Both the position numbers and the translations under genes were made by a program. From NCBI GenBank assembly GCA_035513175.1, contig DATKCN010000167.1, positions 1-13,009 of the forward strand: a DNA stretch of 13,009 nt, given 5' to 3'. The notes beneath the pieces are model-generated. The model was given only the letters and a program-made list of their open reading frames with translations, searched no databases and was not told where the DNA came from. Below, in pieces: positions 12,960-13,009 of this stretch (positions within the stretch are counted from its first letter, which is position 1; each line of letters starts with the position of its first letter). This DNA comes from DATKCN01 sp035513175. Its GTDB lineage: Bacteria; Chloroflexota; Chloroflexia; Thermomicrobiales; CFX8.

Positions 12960-13009
12960 AATGATCGCTGGGCAGAGCGCCGGATCCGGATCCGTGCCAC
13001 TGCCAGCTC

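Overview
The window is a high-GC chromosomal segment, most likely from a member of the Chloroflexota. The best taxonomic clue is the C-terminal domain of the secreted cupin protein near the right end (motifs FGYPIS, FERARFEWHP and LLGRIGAEL). I recognise this domain as typical of Chloroflexota extracellular proteins. The very high third-position GC and the dispersed palindromic intergenic repeats (around 3931, 5487 and 10364) fit the same group. A Thermomicrobia-like lineage is possible, but I cannot show it from this sequence.

Left part (1-3801, all minus strand): an accessory, defence-like block. In transcription order it holds a YgiT-type zinc-finger protein, an MntA-type nucleotidyltransferase antitoxin, a HepT-type HEPN toxin, a degenerate copy of the YgiT 3' end, an orphan ribbon-helix-helix (RHH) protein, and a large TIR-STAND (TIR + AAA/NTPase + helical-repeat) protein. 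The last gene runs off the left edge; its reading frame is open for 761 codons with no stop. The YgiT, MNT and HEPN genes are tightly packed and look like one operon.

Middle (3802-7143, minus strand): a repeat-containing spacer, a class V PLP aminotransferase-fold enzyme, a 250-bp spacer with several hairpins, an M42 metallo-aminopeptidase and a small MOSC-domain protein. The last two probably form a MOSC-M42 operon.

Centre-right (7290-9185, plus strand): a translationally coupled pair made of a polytopic flippase-like (LPG-synthase TM family) membrane protein and UppP (undecaprenyl-diphosphatase). This suggests lipid-carrier handling at the membrane. UppP converges on the next gene across a perfect 9-bp hairpin.

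Right part (9295-12914, minus strand): an LppM-like lipoprotein, a repeat hairpin, a class I aspartate-type aminotransferase, another perfect hairpin, and a secreted bicupin protein with the Chloroflexota C-terminal domain.

Most genes right of about 4100 are ordinary metabolic or envelope genes. The more unusual material lies at 1-4120: the TIR-STAND gene, the three-gene YgiT-MNT-HEPN arrangement, and the imperfect direct repeat of the YgiT 3' end that flanks the MNT-HEPN pair. No rRNA, tRNA, CRISPR array, transposase or integrase was seen.
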